From Haloglycomyces albus DSM 45210 (GTDB taxonomy: Bacteria; Actinomycetota; Actinomycetes; Mycobacteriales; Micromonosporaceae): a stretch of 64,000 bases of DNA. Under the pieces are notes generated by a model, which saw nothing but the letters and a program-made list of their open reading frames with translations, was not told the origin of the DNA and ran no database searches. Of this stretch, positions 15,149 through 24,572 are shown piece by piece. A program made the position numbers and the translations under genes. Location of the stretch: positions 2,618,168 through 2,682,167 of the forward strand of contig NZ_AZUQ01000001.1 of assembly GCF_000527155.1 (NCBI RefSeq). Direction: 5' to 3'. Each line of letters opens with the position of its first letter. Position 1 is the first letter of the stretch.

Positions 15149-15509
15149 TTGCACTTCGTCGCTCGCTGCGACGACATTCAGTTTACAGTATTTTGGTTCC
15201 GAGCTCGGGCATGGGGTCGGGGAGACGTGTTGCCCGTAACTCGGCGCAGTTGCGCGGAGTTACGGCTATCCCTCCGACGTACTTCGGAGTGGATTTTACG
15301 GTGGACCGTGTGCCGTTGCCCCAAGGTGCAACGCCGCTCGGCGTTCGGCGAGCCGATTGATCTCAAGCGCCTTGCCGTATTGGATATGACGAGGCAACAA
15401 GTGCCGGGCATATGACAGTAGAGCTAGACGTAAGAAAACCGAAACCTACCCGCCGACTCTCCAACAGGCTTACGATAATCGGAACAGAGCCGTTTCAAGG
15501 AGGCACTCT
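15149..15509. other. Intergenic region with a 30-bp palindrome
   Basis: No gene is supported. The main feature is a near-perfect inverted repeat at 15235–15264: CGTAACTC then GCGCA, a two-base centre, TGCGC and GAGTTACG, with one G/G mismatch on each side of the centre. A shorter hairpin CTCCGA/TCGGAG follows. They could be a terminator in the chromosome flank or an operator for the gene at 15510. Confidence 0.45.
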
Positions 15510-16679
15510 ATGCCAATGGACGCACAGACGCGTCGGCGTCTGGTTTCGATGTATGACGACCTCGGGGTACTTTCCATATACGTCAACGCAGATCCTAAGC
15601 AGGAGGCGACACAGCCTCCCTGGGCCACTCGAGTGGAACACGGGCTGAAGCGTCTGGTTGAATCCACCGACAACGAACTTCGTAAAACCCTCGTCAAAAG
15701 GCTGGACAGTCTCAGTATCGACCTAGAGCGCTTGGTGCGGCCCTCGTCGCCAGGTAGGGGACGTGCCCTGTTTGTGGCTCTCAGCGACGGCGAGACCGTC
15801 AACGTCGAGATGCAGAATGCCCTGACCGATCGGATCGCGCTGTCCAACCGTGCTCATATCAGTCCGATGGTGGGCGCGTGGGCGGAAGGGTCGCCCGCGG
15901 GAGTCGTCGTAGTGGACGGCAAGGGTATGCGGGTTCTGGACCACCGGTTCTGCATGTCCGAGGAAATCGACGAACTAGAGTTTATCCTGGATACAGGGGA
16001 ATGGCGGAAGTTGCAAGGGCCGGTCAAAGCCCGTAGCTTCGCGGGTGGGCGCACAACACAGAGCTCCTCTCCCCAGTACGATCTCTTTGACTACAAGGTC
16101 GCCGAGCACCTGCAGAAATTCCTCGCGGCGACACATACCACTTTGTCGCATTACGCCGAACGCTACGGCTGGGAGTACATCGTCATCAGCGGGGAGCCGG
16201 AGCTGGTCGAAGCGACGACCAAGCATTTCGATAAGAACCGCATCAAACCGAAGGTCGTGCCCTCACAACTGGTCCTGGGGCATTTTACCGCCCCGCAGGT
16301 GGGCGACGCCGTGGCTCCGGAGTTGGCTGCTGCCCGCCAGAACAGGGACGACGCATTGATCGAGCGTTACATGGAGGCGCCACGTCGGCGTGCCGCAGGT
16401 AGTGAACAGGTGCTTGAGGCTCTACAGGAAGGTCGAGTGGAACGGCTTCTCCTGGAACGCGACTCGGTCTGGAGTGGTCAGACGATCAGCCCGGGTTACG
16501 TATTGGCGGACGGTATTGCCATCGAAGATGAGGAGCAGGCCAAAGCCGTGGAGAAGGCGCGGCTCGGTGAGGAGATGATCGAATCGGCGGTGGCCTCCGA
16601 CGCCGAGGTCGCTATTTTGGGAGGCAATTCGAAGCTTCCCGAGGACACAACGGGTGTGGCGGCCCTATTGCGGTGGTGA
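15510..16679 (+). CDS. VLRF1/baeRF-type release-factor-like protein
   Basis: 389 residues, cytosolic. Known: bacterial archaeo-eukaryotic release factor (baeRF/VLRF1) homologues share the eRF1/Pelota/Vms1 fold and are thought to act on stalled ribosomes or peptidyl-tRNA. Seen: the opening DDLGVLSIYVNADP, the middle strand GVVVVDGKGMRVLDH, and the C-terminal pattern AILGGNSKLPEDTTGVAALLRW, all typical of actinobacterial members. AAGGAGG lies seven bases before the ATG. It stands alone between the palindrome region and an iron-box promoter. The exact baeRF subfamily is not assigned. Confidence 0.65.
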   Translation: MPMDAQTRRRLVSMYDDLGVLSIYVNADPKQEATQPPWATRVEHGLKRLVESTDNELRKTLVKRLDSLSIDLERLVRPSSPGRGRALFVALSDGETVNVEMQNALTDRIALSNRAHISPMVGAWAEGSPAGVVVVDGKGMRVLDHRFCMSEEIDELEFILDTGEWRKLQGPVKARSFAGGRTTQSSSPQYDLFDYKVAEHLQKFLAATHTTLSHYAERYGWEYIVISGEPELVEATTKHFDKNRIKPKVVPSQLVLGHFTAPQVGDAVAPELAAARQNRDDALIERYMEAPRRRAAGSEQVLEALQEGRVERLLLERDSVWSGQTISPGYVLADGIAIEDEEQAKAVEKARLGEEMIESAVASDAEVAILGGNSKLPEDTTGVAALLRW

Positions 16680-16690
16680 GCGAACCCCGA

Positions 16691-16721
16691 TACACAAATA
16701 AGTTAGGTTAGGCTATACTAA
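16691..16721 (+). promoter_or_regulatory. Promoter overlapped by an IdeR/DtxR-like iron box
   Basis: TTAGGTTAGGCTATACTAA at 16703–16721 matches 17 of 19 positions of the IdeR/DtxR box as I know it (TTAGGTTAGGCTAACCTAA). It covers TATACT (16714–16719), which would be the -10 of a promoter with TACACA (16691–16696) 17 bases upstream. Binding there would block RNA polymerase. Confidence 0.6.
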
Positions 16722-16740
16722 GTTAGGATATAGGGCATAG

Positions 16741-16776
16741 GGGGTCTTGGAGGCTACTCACCTCCTCCAAGACCCC
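16741..16776 (+). terminator. 13-bp hairpin between the iron box and the next gene
   Basis: GGGGTCTTGGAGG (16741–16753) pairs perfectly with CCTCCAAGACCCC (16764–16776). It may terminate the upstream gene, or sit in the 5' leader of the gene at 16788. No U-tract follows. Confidence 0.55.
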
Positions 16777-16787
16777 GGTGTACGAGC

Positions 16788-17615
16788 ATGAAACCGATGA
16801 TCGGGCCTTGTCGGCCGCCGCAATTTCAGGTGATGACCTATAACGTGCGCCGTTCGGTACCTCCGCATTTTTACCAAGAGTGGTTTTCCCTGAAAAAGCA
16901 ATGGTGGCGGCGGCGTCGTATGATCAGTGCCCTCGTCGCACGCGAACTACCCGATATTCTCTGTCTCCAAGAGGCCCGCAGTCGGCAGGTTTCTTCTCTT
17001 CTCAAGGCTTTTCCGGATTTTGATGTGGCGGCCCATCCTCGCAGTTCGCAACGGAATGACGAGACGGTCGCGGTCCTCTGGGACAGGCGCCGCTATCGAT
17101 TGGTGTGGTATCGCCATCGGTGGCTTTCGGATCGGCCGGAATCGGTGGGGTCGCGCAGTTGGGGTAATCGTCTCCCGCGCATGGTGACCGTGGTCCGCCT
17201 GTGTGAGCGTTCCGGTGGTGGTGAGTTTTTGCTGGCCAACACTCATTTGGACAATCGTTCGATCAAATCGCGGCACGAGAGCGCTCGGGTGCTCGCCGAT
17301 ATAGCCGCTGACGCTGATTGTCCCGTGGTCGTCACCGGCGACTTCAATCATGGGCAGGTGTCGAAGACGCATGGGATTGTGACCTCGGGTGTGCTTGAAG
17401 ACGCCTGGGATGTAGCCGAGGAGCGATTGACGCCCGAGTGGAAGACCTTCAATTCCTGGGAGCGTGAGCCCACTATGGAGGGTAGTCGCATCGATTGGAT
17501 TGCGGTGACGTCCGATGTGCGGGTGGAGGCGATCGCCATTAATACCGATGTAGAGGGACAATGTCCTCCTTCGGACCACTGGCCGGTGCAGGCACGCTTG
17601 GTACTGGGACGGTAA
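16788..17615 (+). CDS. Endonuclease/exonuclease/phosphatase family protein
   Basis: 275 residues with the full EEP-fold motif set: MTYNVRR, DILCLQE, LANTHLD, VVTGDFNH, RIDWIAV and the catalytic SDHWPV near the C-terminus. Members cleave phosphodiester or phosphate-ester bonds of DNA, RNA, lipids or nucleotides; the substrate cannot be told here. No signal peptide is seen. The ATG at 16788 has no clear ribosome site; an internal ATG at 16832 (MTYNVR) is an alternative start that removes the first 15 residues. The iron-box promoter upstream suggests iron-dependent expression. Confidence 0.8.
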   Translation: MKPMIGPCRPPQFQVMTYNVRRSVPPHFYQEWFSLKKQWWRRRRMISALVARELPDILCLQEARSRQVSSLLKAFPDFDVAAHPRSSQRNDETVAVLWDRRRYRLVWYRHRWLSDRPESVGSRSWGNRLPRMVTVVRLCERSGGGEFLLANTHLDNRSIKSRHESARVLADIAADADCPVVVTGDFNHGQVSKTHGIVTSGVLEDAWDVAEERLTPEWKTFNSWEREPTMEGSRIDWIAVTSDVRVEAIAINTDVEGQCPPSDHWPVQARLVLGR

Positions 17616-17706
17616 TCACCTCAGCGCCTTGAGTGTCGCTTTGTGACAGGTCATACTCGGACGTGATCGAAGCTACTTCGGATTTGTCCCGGGGCACACT
17701 GAACGC

Positions 17707-18588
17707 ATGACCTTCCCGCTTGTGCCCCGGTATCGGTTCATCGTTGTGTCCCTTGTGCTGGTGATGGCATTGTTGCTGTCGTCCAGCGATGTTCCCGGTG
17801 GCCCTCAGGTTGAGGTGCCGCCGCATGGGCTTGGAGCCGAGGAGGTTTCCGGATTGGAAGGGGGCTTCAATGCGGAGGCGACGGAGGCTTATCGGGATTT
17901 CGCAAGGGTTGTGAACGATTCCGTCGGTGATTGGGGCGTTGCCGTTTATGACCGCCGTGATTCAGAGGCGGTGGTGAAACGCGGGCATGATCGTTCGTTC
18001 CGCATGCAGTCGGTCGTCAAGATTCTGATCGCTTTGGAGGCCTTGTCGGTCGGCGTTTCTGAATCGGACGTCTCGGAGATGCTGTCCACCAGCCACGACC
18101 ATGAAGCCAGTCGGATGTGGTACGAGGCGGGCAGCGACGAGATCGTTCGTCGATGGGCCGATTCGCTGGAGCTGCACGATACTCGTCCCCCGGACGATCC
18201 AATGTGGTGGGGGCATACCGAGACGACCGCCTCGGATTTGGTCACCTTGCTTCGGTTTTTGGTGGGGGACGGCTTTGACGATCACCACGGTGAGGTTATT
18301 GTGCGCGCCATGCGCGACACCACCCGGACCGGAGAAGACGGCTTCGATCAGTACTTTGGGGTGCCGGTCGGTATGGCCGACCTGGGCTGGGCGGTCAAAC
18401 AGGGATGGGCCTGCTGTTCGGATTCGTACCGGGCCTTGAACAGCGTGGGTTTTGTGGGACCGGACCATCGTTTTGTCGTGGTGATTCAGGCACGTTGGCC
18501 GGAGGAATCGCTTGATTGGGACGAGGGGCGTGCGGAAATCGATTCCGTTGCCACTCACCTGGGGCGACTGTTGGAAGCGATCGCCTGA
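17707..18588 (+). CDS. Exported serine hydrolase of the class-A beta-lactamase-like fold
   Basis: 293 residues. An N-terminal hydrophobic segment (FIVVSLVLVMALLLSSS) is a signal or anchor. The catalytic SxxK is in RMQSVVKILIALEAL; SHDHEAS stands in the SDN position and VKQGW in the KTG position, with the usual spacing for a beta-lactamase-like transpeptidase fold. The altered second and third motifs argue against a true beta-lactamase and for a peptidoglycan- or ester-directed enzyme, which is inference. A tandem Cys pair (GWACCSD) follows the third motif. Next gene is convergent. Confidence 0.7.
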   Translation: MTFPLVPRYRFIVVSLVLVMALLLSSSDVPGGPQVEVPPHGLGAEEVSGLEGGFNAEATEAYRDFARVVNDSVGDWGVAVYDRRDSEAVVKRGHDRSFRMQSVVKILIALEALSVGVSESDVSEMLSTSHDHEASRMWYEAGSDEIVRRWADSLELHDTRPPDDPMWWGHTETTASDLVTLLRFLVGDGFDDHHGEVIVRAMRDTTRTGEDGFDQYFGVPVGMADLGWAVKQGWACCSDSYRALNSVGFVGPDHRFVVVIQARWPEESLDWDEGRAEIDSVATHLGRLLEAIA

Positions 18589-18596
18589 GAGAGCGG

Positions 18597-20093
18597 TCAA
18601 TCGTTGCTGCTCTCCTCCTCGGCCGGTGGCTCTGCTCCCTCCGGTTGCTCGTCATCGGGGATGACGGTTCGATTGAGGGAGATGTCGGTCTGATCGCGGG
18701 CGCTCACCGAGATGGAGTCATAGGCACGTAGGCCCTGCGAGTCGGGGTTGAAGTAGAGAACATCGAGCTCCATGTTCATCGGCTCGTCCGATTCCCAGTT
18801 GCGCAATCCCGCCGCCCCGGTTGACCCGCAGATCATCAGGGTGGTGTTTTCGCCGAGGTCTTCGACCGACCGTCGATGTGTGTGTCCGGCAAGCACGAGC
18901 GGGGTGGATCCGGCCAGTGGGGGTGCCATGGCGGGTTCGTGGACCATGGCGACGTCCACTTCGCCGTCGGCGTCGATGAGGTTACGCAGGCGCTGCGACG
19001 ATTCCAACAGCATCTGTTTGGCATATTCGTCGCTGGGTTGTGCGGACTTGTCCGGGGTGAAACGGGGGTCGGCGGCACCGGCGAAGGTCAGACCGGCCAC
19101 TTCGGTGATGTCGTCGTCCAATACGGTGACGTTGTCGTAACGTTCCATGATGGCCTGTGTCGTGGTGGAATCGTGATTTCCTTTGACCCATAGGTAGGGA
19201 GCGTCGACGTCGGTGACCTGTTCGGTGTAGAACTCGGCTTCCTGTTGGCTTCCGTAGTCACTGATGTCGCCGGTATCGGCGACAACGTCAATGCCGAATT
19301 GGTCGACAATAGTAGATATCAATTCCCAGGCGAGGGGGTTGAGATGGAGGTCGGATACGTGAAGCACCCGGATCGAATCGTCGTCGATTCCCTCCGAGGG
19401 GAGACGTGTCGCGGCGGAATAGAGCCCGGATATGTTGGTGACGAATTTCTGGAGGTTGTCCAGTTGTTTGTCGTAGTTGTCGGGAATGGACTCGACGTCT
19501 CCTACCACACCCGGTGCGTAAACAAGAACGCCGTCGAAGCCGGGTTCGGCAATGGACTCGGGCCGTAGGCTGGACGTGGCGTTCAGAAGGGAAGCCCCGG
19601 TGAGAGCGGTGGCGAGCAGTCCCGTTACGAGCGCTCTGCTGTTGCGGCGGAATAGAATGCCTCCCAGGACGAGCCCTACCGCAAGCGAGGCGGCCAGAGC
19701 GGTGAACGCCGCGGACATGACAGCCTGCTTGACCTCTCCGGCGATGTCGTCGGAAACGTTGTTGAGTCCATTCGGATCGTTGACCAGGATTTCGGCCTGC
19801 TGCGGATTGACGGTATTGAGGCCCACCGTCACGCCCAACGGTCCGTTGTGACTGTCGAAATAGACGTTTCCCAGGGGAGAAAGCCCGACCTTGGTGCCTC
19901 CGTCGAGGTCGGGGCGTACGCTGACGGTCGTGTCGAACGGTCCGATCTGTGCGTCCACTCTGCCAAGGGCCGAATTGGCAAGAGCGGAGGAAGCGAAAGC
20001 CACCGCCAGCAGGGCAATGGTCAAGACCCCGATGCGCAAGGTGCGCGAACGGCGCAAACGGTTCGGCGAGGGCAGGAGATCGAATATTTTCAC
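18597..20093 (-). CDS. Membrane-anchored metallophosphoesterase
   Basis: 498 residues. The catalytic calcineurin-like motifs appear in order: VSDLHLN, DTGDISD, VKGNHD, MVHEPAM and AGHTHRR. The N-terminal half has a hydrophobic segment near residue 20 (VLTIALLAVAFASSALA) and two more near residues 130–190, placing an extracytoplasmic domain between them. The tail is acidic and proline-rich. The GTG start directly follows the stop of the upstream lipoprotein gene, so the two are one operon. The substrate is unknown. Confidence 0.8.
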   Translation of the reverse strand: MKIFDLLPSPNRLRRSRTLRIGVLTIALLAVAFASSALANSALGRVDAQIGPFDTTVSVRPDLDGGTKVGLSPLGNVYFDSHNGPLGVTVGLNTVNPQQAEILVNDPNGLNNVSDDIAGEVKQAVMSAAFTALAASLAVGLVLGGILFRRNSRALVTGLLATALTGASLLNATSSLRPESIAEPGFDGVLVYAPGVVGDVESIPDNYDKQLDNLQKFVTNISGLYSAATRLPSEGIDDDSIRVLHVSDLHLNPLAWELISTIVDQFGIDVVADTGDISDYGSQQEAEFYTEQVTDVDAPYLWVKGNHDSTTTQAIMERYDNVTVLDDDITEVAGLTFAGAADPRFTPDKSAQPSDEYAKQMLLESSQRLRNLIDADGEVDVAMVHEPAMAPPLAGSTPLVLAGHTHRRSVEDLGENTTLMICGSTGAAGLRNWESDEPMNMELDVLYFNPDSQGLRAYDSISVSARDQTDISLNRTVIPDDEQPEGAEPPAEEESSND

Positions 20094-21257
20094 TTAGGTC
20101 AGTCCTATTCCGCTGGTGTAGCCCGGGAGGGAGATCCGCAGTATTCGGTCGTCTTCCTCATTCGGATAACACCCCATACTGCTGTCGCATTGGTCGCCAC
20201 GGTTATAGGTGCCGGCCCAAAGCAGACCGTCGTCGCCCATGGCCAAAGCATGCAGTTGCCCGAATTCGTTCATGAACAGTTCAGCCGCGTCAGTGAGTTC
20301 TTCGCCGGCGGAGTCGATGTCGGCCAGCCACAGTCGCTGGCCACGTTGGCATGCGGTGACGAGCATATCGCCGATGAAGGTCGCTCCCGCGCATTCACCG
20401 ACCTGTGATTCCCGAATCGCGATGGGTTCGAGGTATTCGTCGGAATTGAATTCCTCGACGAGACGCGGCCAGCCGTAGTTACCGTCCTTGCGAACTTGAT
20501 TGACATAGTCGTCGAGGTTGGGGCTGGATTCCAACACGACCGGTTCGGGGTCGCCGTCCCGAAAGGCGATGGCGCGAATATTGCGGTGTCCCAGGGAATA
20601 AACCGGGGAATCGGGGTCGGGGTTGCCTTCGGCCGCTTCGCCGGAGGTGGTGATGCGCAACAGCTTTCCGCCGAGTTTGTCCGGGTCTTGAGCTTCACTG
20701 AGATAGTCGGCGTCGCCGGTACCGACCCAGAGCAGACCCTCGGGCCCGAACTCCAACGCACCACCGTTGAGCTGGGAACCGTGGGAGATACCGGTGAGGA
20801 TCGGTTCGGGTTGTTCGTCGGACTCCCACTCCCACGCGACCACTCGATTGTCCTCGTCGGTGGAATAGTACAGGTACACCGTCCCGTCGTCGTCGAATTC
20901 GGGTGATACCGCTACGGCCAGAAGTCCGCCACTGCCTTCGGCATTGACGTCGTCGAGATGGAGGACCTCCTCCGGCTCAGCGGTGCTGTTGTCGTCTTGG
21001 TAGCCGATGGACCAGACGGTTCCGGTTTCACGTTCGATGAATACGGCGGTTCCATCGGGAAGAAAGTCGATGTCCGAGGGCTGGTCAACCTCACTGGCGG
21101 CGGGTGCGACCACGGTCGACGACTGGAGTTCGGGGTCGGTGTCCGGAGTCGGCAAATCAGGTGGTTGTCCGGCGACCGGTGGGGGAGGATCGCCGAACGC
21201 GCAGGCGTTCAGCAGAACGATCGGGGCGAGGAACAAAGCTTTCACGGCGCGGCGCAT
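20094..21257 (-). CDS. Sugar dehydrogenase-like (GSDH/PQQ-type beta-propeller) lipoprotein
   Basis: 387 residues. A lipoprotein signal is visible (FLAPIVLLNACAFG, lipobox LLNAC). The mature part is a beta-propeller of the glucose/sorbosone dehydrogenase type: QPSDIDFLPDGTAVFIERETG, SGGLLAVAVSPEFDDDGTVYLYY, LNGGALEFGPEGLLWVGTGD, YSLGHRNIRAIAF and GNYGWPRL. Known enzymes of the fold use PQQ to oxidise sugars, but many members are uncharacterised. The next gene, a membrane phosphoesterase, starts at the very next base after its stop. Confidence 0.75.
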   Translation of the reverse strand: MRRAVKALFLAPIVLLNACAFGDPPPPVAGQPPDLPTPDTDPELQSSTVVAPAASEVDQPSDIDFLPDGTAVFIERETGTVWSIGYQDDNSTAEPEEVLHLDDVNAEGSGGLLAVAVSPEFDDDGTVYLYYSTDEDNRVVAWEWESDEQPEPILTGISHGSQLNGGALEFGPEGLLWVGTGDADYLSEAQDPDKLGGKLLRITTSGEAAEGNPDPDSPVYSLGHRNIRAIAFRDGDPEPVVLESSPNLDDYVNQVRKDGNYGWPRLVEEFNSDEYLEPIAIRESQVGECAGATFIGDMLVTACQRGQRLWLADIDSAGEELTDAAELFMNEFGQLHALAMGDDGLLWAGTYNRGDQCDSSMGCYPNEEDDRILRISLPGYTSGIGLT

Positions 21258-21351
21258 GCCTCAAGGTTAGTAGATGAGATGACGGTGTCGTCGGAGACCG
21301 TGAAGGTTGGAAGGTGCGAACCGGCACCTGGCGGTAGGTATTCTGAACGCC

Positions 21352-22260
21352 ATGTTGGTCTGGATTCCACACGGGAAGGGCCGCCGTTACCTCGGCGACC
21401 TTCCCTCCGACGTCACGGTCGAGACGTTTACGGGTGAGTCGTTCCCCTCCGATCCCGCCGGAGTCGACTTCTGGGTCCCGCCGTTCCTGGCCGGGAAGGA
21501 CGTTCCGAACATCTTGAAACGGATGCCCGGGTTGCGGGTGATCCAATTGCTGAGCGCGGGCGCGGACGTGTGGGTGGGACGAACCCCCGACGGAGTGACG
21601 CTCTGCGATGCGCGCGGTACTCACACCGCCGTCACGACGGAATGGACGGTGGCGGCGGTTCTCTCCAGTCTGCGTCGGTTCGATACCTTCATCCGACGTC
21701 AGGAACGGCACGTGTGGAAACCGCAACTCACTCCCACCGTCACCCGTAAGAACGCGTTGATCGTGGGGGCCGGAGACATCGGCGAACACGTCGCTCGCAC
21801 CCTGGAGACGCTCGACGTGTCGATCACCAAGGTCGCCCGGCGGGCTCGGCCCGGCGTCCACTCCATCGACCACATCGACGAGCTGTTGCCGCAGGCCGAT
21901 GTGGTCATATTGAACGTTCCGTTGACCGATGCCACCCGACACCTGGCCGACGCGGACTTTCTCGCCCGGATGAAGGACGGTGCACTGCTGGTCAATGCCG
22001 CTCGTGGACCGGTGGTGGATACTGATGCCTTGGTCGAGGAAGTGAAGACCGGCCGACTGCGTGCCGCCCTCGACGTCACCGATCCCGAACCGCTACCCGA
22101 AGGGCACCCCCTGTGGGACTTGGACGGTGTGATCATTACGCCACATGTGGGCGGGTCAACCGATGACCTGGTGGAACGGGAATACGTCCGTGTGGGCGAT
22201 CAAATTCGTCGATACGCGGAGGGCGAACCACTCATTAACATTGTCACCGGAGACTACTGA
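21352..22260 (+). CDS. D-isomer-specific 2-hydroxyacid dehydrogenase
   Basis: 302 residues. The Rossmann motif is VGAGDIGEHVAR; the catalytic Arg is in NAARGPVVDTDAL, the Glu in DVTDPEPLPEGHPLW and the His in TPHVGG. It would oxidise or reduce a 2-hydroxy/2-keto acid with NAD(P)H; the substrate is not evident. I place the start at ATG 21352 (MLVWIPHGKG), which fits the family; the frame extends upstream to 21307 without a ribosome site. The stop is 29 bases before the cysteine desulfurase start, so the two may be cotranscribed. Confidence 0.85.
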   Translation: MLVWIPHGKGRRYLGDLPSDVTVETFTGESFPSDPAGVDFWVPPFLAGKDVPNILKRMPGLRVIQLLSAGADVWVGRTPDGVTLCDARGTHTAVTTEWTVAAVLSSLRRFDTFIRRQERHVWKPQLTPTVTRKNALIVGAGDIGEHVARTLETLDVSITKVARRARPGVHSIDHIDELLPQADVVILNVPLTDATRHLADADFLARMKDGALLVNAARGPVVDTDALVEEVKTGRLRAALDVTDPEPLPEGHPLWDLDGVIITPHVGGSTDDLVEREYVRVGDQIRRYAEGEPLINIVTGDY

Positions 22261-22289
22261 ACCCGACGGGAAGACACTGGCGAGAGACG

Positions 22290-23447
22290 ATGGCATATCT
22301 GGACCACGCTGCGACGACCCCCATGCGCCCCGAAGCGCTGGAGACCTATATTGACTGCGCTCGGCACCTTGGCAATGCCTCCTCTCTGCATCGCGCCGGT
22401 CGTGAGGCGCGGCGCAGGGTGGAAGAGGCCAGAGAACGGTTGGGCGCGGTTCTGGGAGCCAAGCCCAGCGAAATCGTATTCACCGGTTCCGGTACCGAAG
22501 CCAATAATCTGGCGATCAAGGGCCTGCACTGGGCGCGCCGTGAATCCGGGCGCAATCGTATTCTCAGCACCTCCATCGAACATCACGCCGTTTCGGACGT
22601 GGTGGAATGGCTACGCGATCACGAACAGGCGGACGTGACCACCGTAGGTGTCGACGAGCGGGCGTATATCGACGTTGACTCCGCGGTCGCGGACATCGAC
22701 AATGCCCCCGACGAGGTCACCGTCGTCTCGACGATGTCGGCCAACAACGAAGTCGGTACGATTCAGAATCTCGGTCCCGTCATCGCCGCCGCAGGCGCTC
22801 ACGGCATACCGGTACACGCCGACGCCGTCCAGGCGATCGGACACGTTCCCATGTCGTTCTCCGACAGCGGCCTCACCGCGCTCTCGCTCTCCGGACACAA
22901 GCTCGGCGGCCCCACCGGTTGCGGGGTACTACTTCTCAAACGGGCCACCGACATCACCCCTTTGCTCCACGGCGGAGGGCAGGAACGCGACATTCGTTCC
23001 TCCACACTGGATGTAGCGGGCATTTGTGCTTTGACCAAGGCTGCGGATCTCGCCGTCACCGAACAGGAAGCCGAAGAACGTCGCCTCAGTGCGCTCCGCG
23101 ATCAGCTGATCGAACGCATCCAGCAGATCGCTCCCGACGCCATACTCAACGGCGACCCCGTCAACCGCTTGCCCGGTAACGTGCACTTCTCCTTCCCCGG
23201 CTGCGAGGGTGACGCCCTTCTCATGCTGCTGGACGCCGCCGGCGTCGAATGCGCCACAGGCTCGGCGTGTTCCGCCGGAGTAGCTCAGCCCTCGCACGTG
23301 CTACTCGCCATGGGGCGCAGCGAAGACACCGCACGTTCCTCCCTGCGGTTCAGCCTCGGCTGGTCCACCACCCAGGACGATATCGACGCTTTGGCGGCCG
23401 CTCTCCCCGACGCTGTTAAACGCGCCCGCAGTGCTGGACTCAGCTGA
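22290..23447 (+). CDS. Cysteine desulfurase (NifS/IscS-like)
   Basis: 385 residues. Opening YLDHAATTPMRPEAL, GSGTEANNLAIKG, HAVSDV, the PLP-lysine in SLSGHKLGGPTG, and the catalytic cysteine loop ATGSACSAGVAQPSHVL are all present. The enzyme takes sulfur from cysteine as a persulfide. mnmA follows after 21 bases, so its likely acceptor is the tRNA-thiolation pathway, with Fe–S assembly also possible. This order is common in actinobacteria. Confidence 0.93.
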   Translation: MAYLDHAATTPMRPEALETYIDCARHLGNASSLHRAGREARRRVEEARERLGAVLGAKPSEIVFTGSGTEANNLAIKGLHWARRESGRNRILSTSIEHHAVSDVVEWLRDHEQADVTTVGVDERAYIDVDSAVADIDNAPDEVTVVSTMSANNEVGTIQNLGPVIAAAGAHGIPVHADAVQAIGHVPMSFSDSGLTALSLSGHKLGGPTGCGVLLLKRATDITPLLHGGGQERDIRSSTLDVAGICALTKAADLAVTEQEAEERRLSALRDQLIERIQQIAPDAILNGDPVNRLPGNVHFSFPGCEGDALLMLLDAAGVECATGSACSAGVAQPSHVLLAMGRSEDTARSSLRFSLGWSTTQDDIDALAAALPDAVKRARSAGLS

Positions 23448-23468
23448 GTTTCGGGTTAAGCTAGAACG

Positions 23469-24572
23469 ATGCCCAAGCGAGTACTGGCCGCCATGAGCGG
23501 AGGAGTAGATTCAGCAGTTGCCGCCGCCCGCGCCGCCGAGGCCGGACACGACGTGACCGGAGTGCATCTGGCGCTCTCGAAAAACCCCCAGACCTATCGC
23601 ACCGGAGCACGCGGATGCTGCACGGTCGAAGACAGTCGCGACGCGCGTCGTGCCGCCGACGTCATCGGCATCCCCTTCTATATCTGGGACATGTCCGAAC
23701 GCTTCCACGAAGAGGTCGTCGAGGACTTCTACAGTGAATACGCCGCCGGCCGCACTCCCAATCCCTGCTTGCGGTGCAACGAGAAGATCAAGTTCCAAGC
23801 CGTGCTCGACCGCGCCATCGCCCTTGGCTTCGATGCCGTCGTCACCGGACACTACGCCCGCAAGGGCGACGACGGCCTCCTACGCCGCGCGATCGACCCC
23901 GACAAGGACCAGTCCTATGTGCTCGGTGTCTTGACCCCGGTGCAGCTGGAACATTCCATGTTCCCTCTGGGCGACACTCTGAAAACAGACATTCGTACCG
24001 AAGCCGAGGAACGTGACCTCGCCGTCGCCCGCAAACCCGACAGCCACGACATCTGCTTCATCTCCAACGGCGATACCTCCGGCTTCCTCAAAAAGAAGCT
24101 TGGGACCAGCGAAGGCGACATCGTGGACTCCACCACCGGCGACGTCATCGGAAACCACGACGGCGCTCACCAGTTCACCATCGGGCAGCGTCACGGACTC
24201 GGCCTGGAACGCCCCGCCGCCGACGGAAAACCACGTTACGTTCTCTCCATCACCCCGGTGGAGAACAAGGTCGAAGTCGGACCGCGCGACGCCCTCAGGA
24301 TCGGACGCATTCACACCGGGGTGCCGGTCTGGCTCAGCGCTCGGCGCAGCGAACCGTTCCGAGCCGAAGTACAGCTGCGCGCCCACGGCGCGCCCGTACC
24401 GGCGACCGTCACCGTCACCGACGACAGCCTGACCGCCGAACTCGACGAACCGGCCTACGGAGTCGCCACCGGACAAACCCTGGTGATCTACGAACCGTCC
24501 GACGACGGCGACGCGGTATTGGCGTCCGGAACGATCGAATCGACCGAATCACTTGAGGGTGCCGGTGTCTGA
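23469..24572 (+). CDS. mnmA: tRNA-specific 2-thiouridylase MnmA
   Basis: 367 residues, the usual length. The PP-loop [13 protein letters not shown], catalytic cysteines in [16 protein letters not shown] and SHDICFI, and DKDQSYVL are all clear. It activates U34 of Lys, Glu and Gln tRNAs with ATP and inserts sulfur supplied by the desulfurase just upstream. Its 3' end overlaps the next start by 20 bases. Confidence 0.95.
   Translation: MPKRVLAAMSGGVDSAVAAARAAEAGHDVTGVHLALSKNPQTYRTGARGCCTVEDSRDARRAADVIGIPFYIWDMSERFHEEVVEDFYSEYAAGRTPNPCLRCNEKIKFQAVLDRAIALGFDAVVTGHYARKGDDGLLRRAIDPDKDQSYVLGVLTPVQLEHSMFPLGDTLKTDIRTEAEERDLAVARKPDSHDICFISNGDTSGFLKKKLGTSEGDIVDSTTGDVIGNHDGAHQFTIGQRHGLGLERPAADGKPRYVLSITPVENKVEVGPRDALRIGRIHTGVPVWLSARRSEPFRAEVQLRAHGAPVPATVTVTDDSLTAELDEPAYGVATGQTLVIYEPSDDGDAVLASGTIESTESLEGAGV

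Noticed and set aside
17707-18588. Antibiotic-resistance beta-lactamase
   Set aside because: SxxK is present but the SDN, E166-type and KTG motifs are not canonical; called a beta-lactamase-like hydrolase only.
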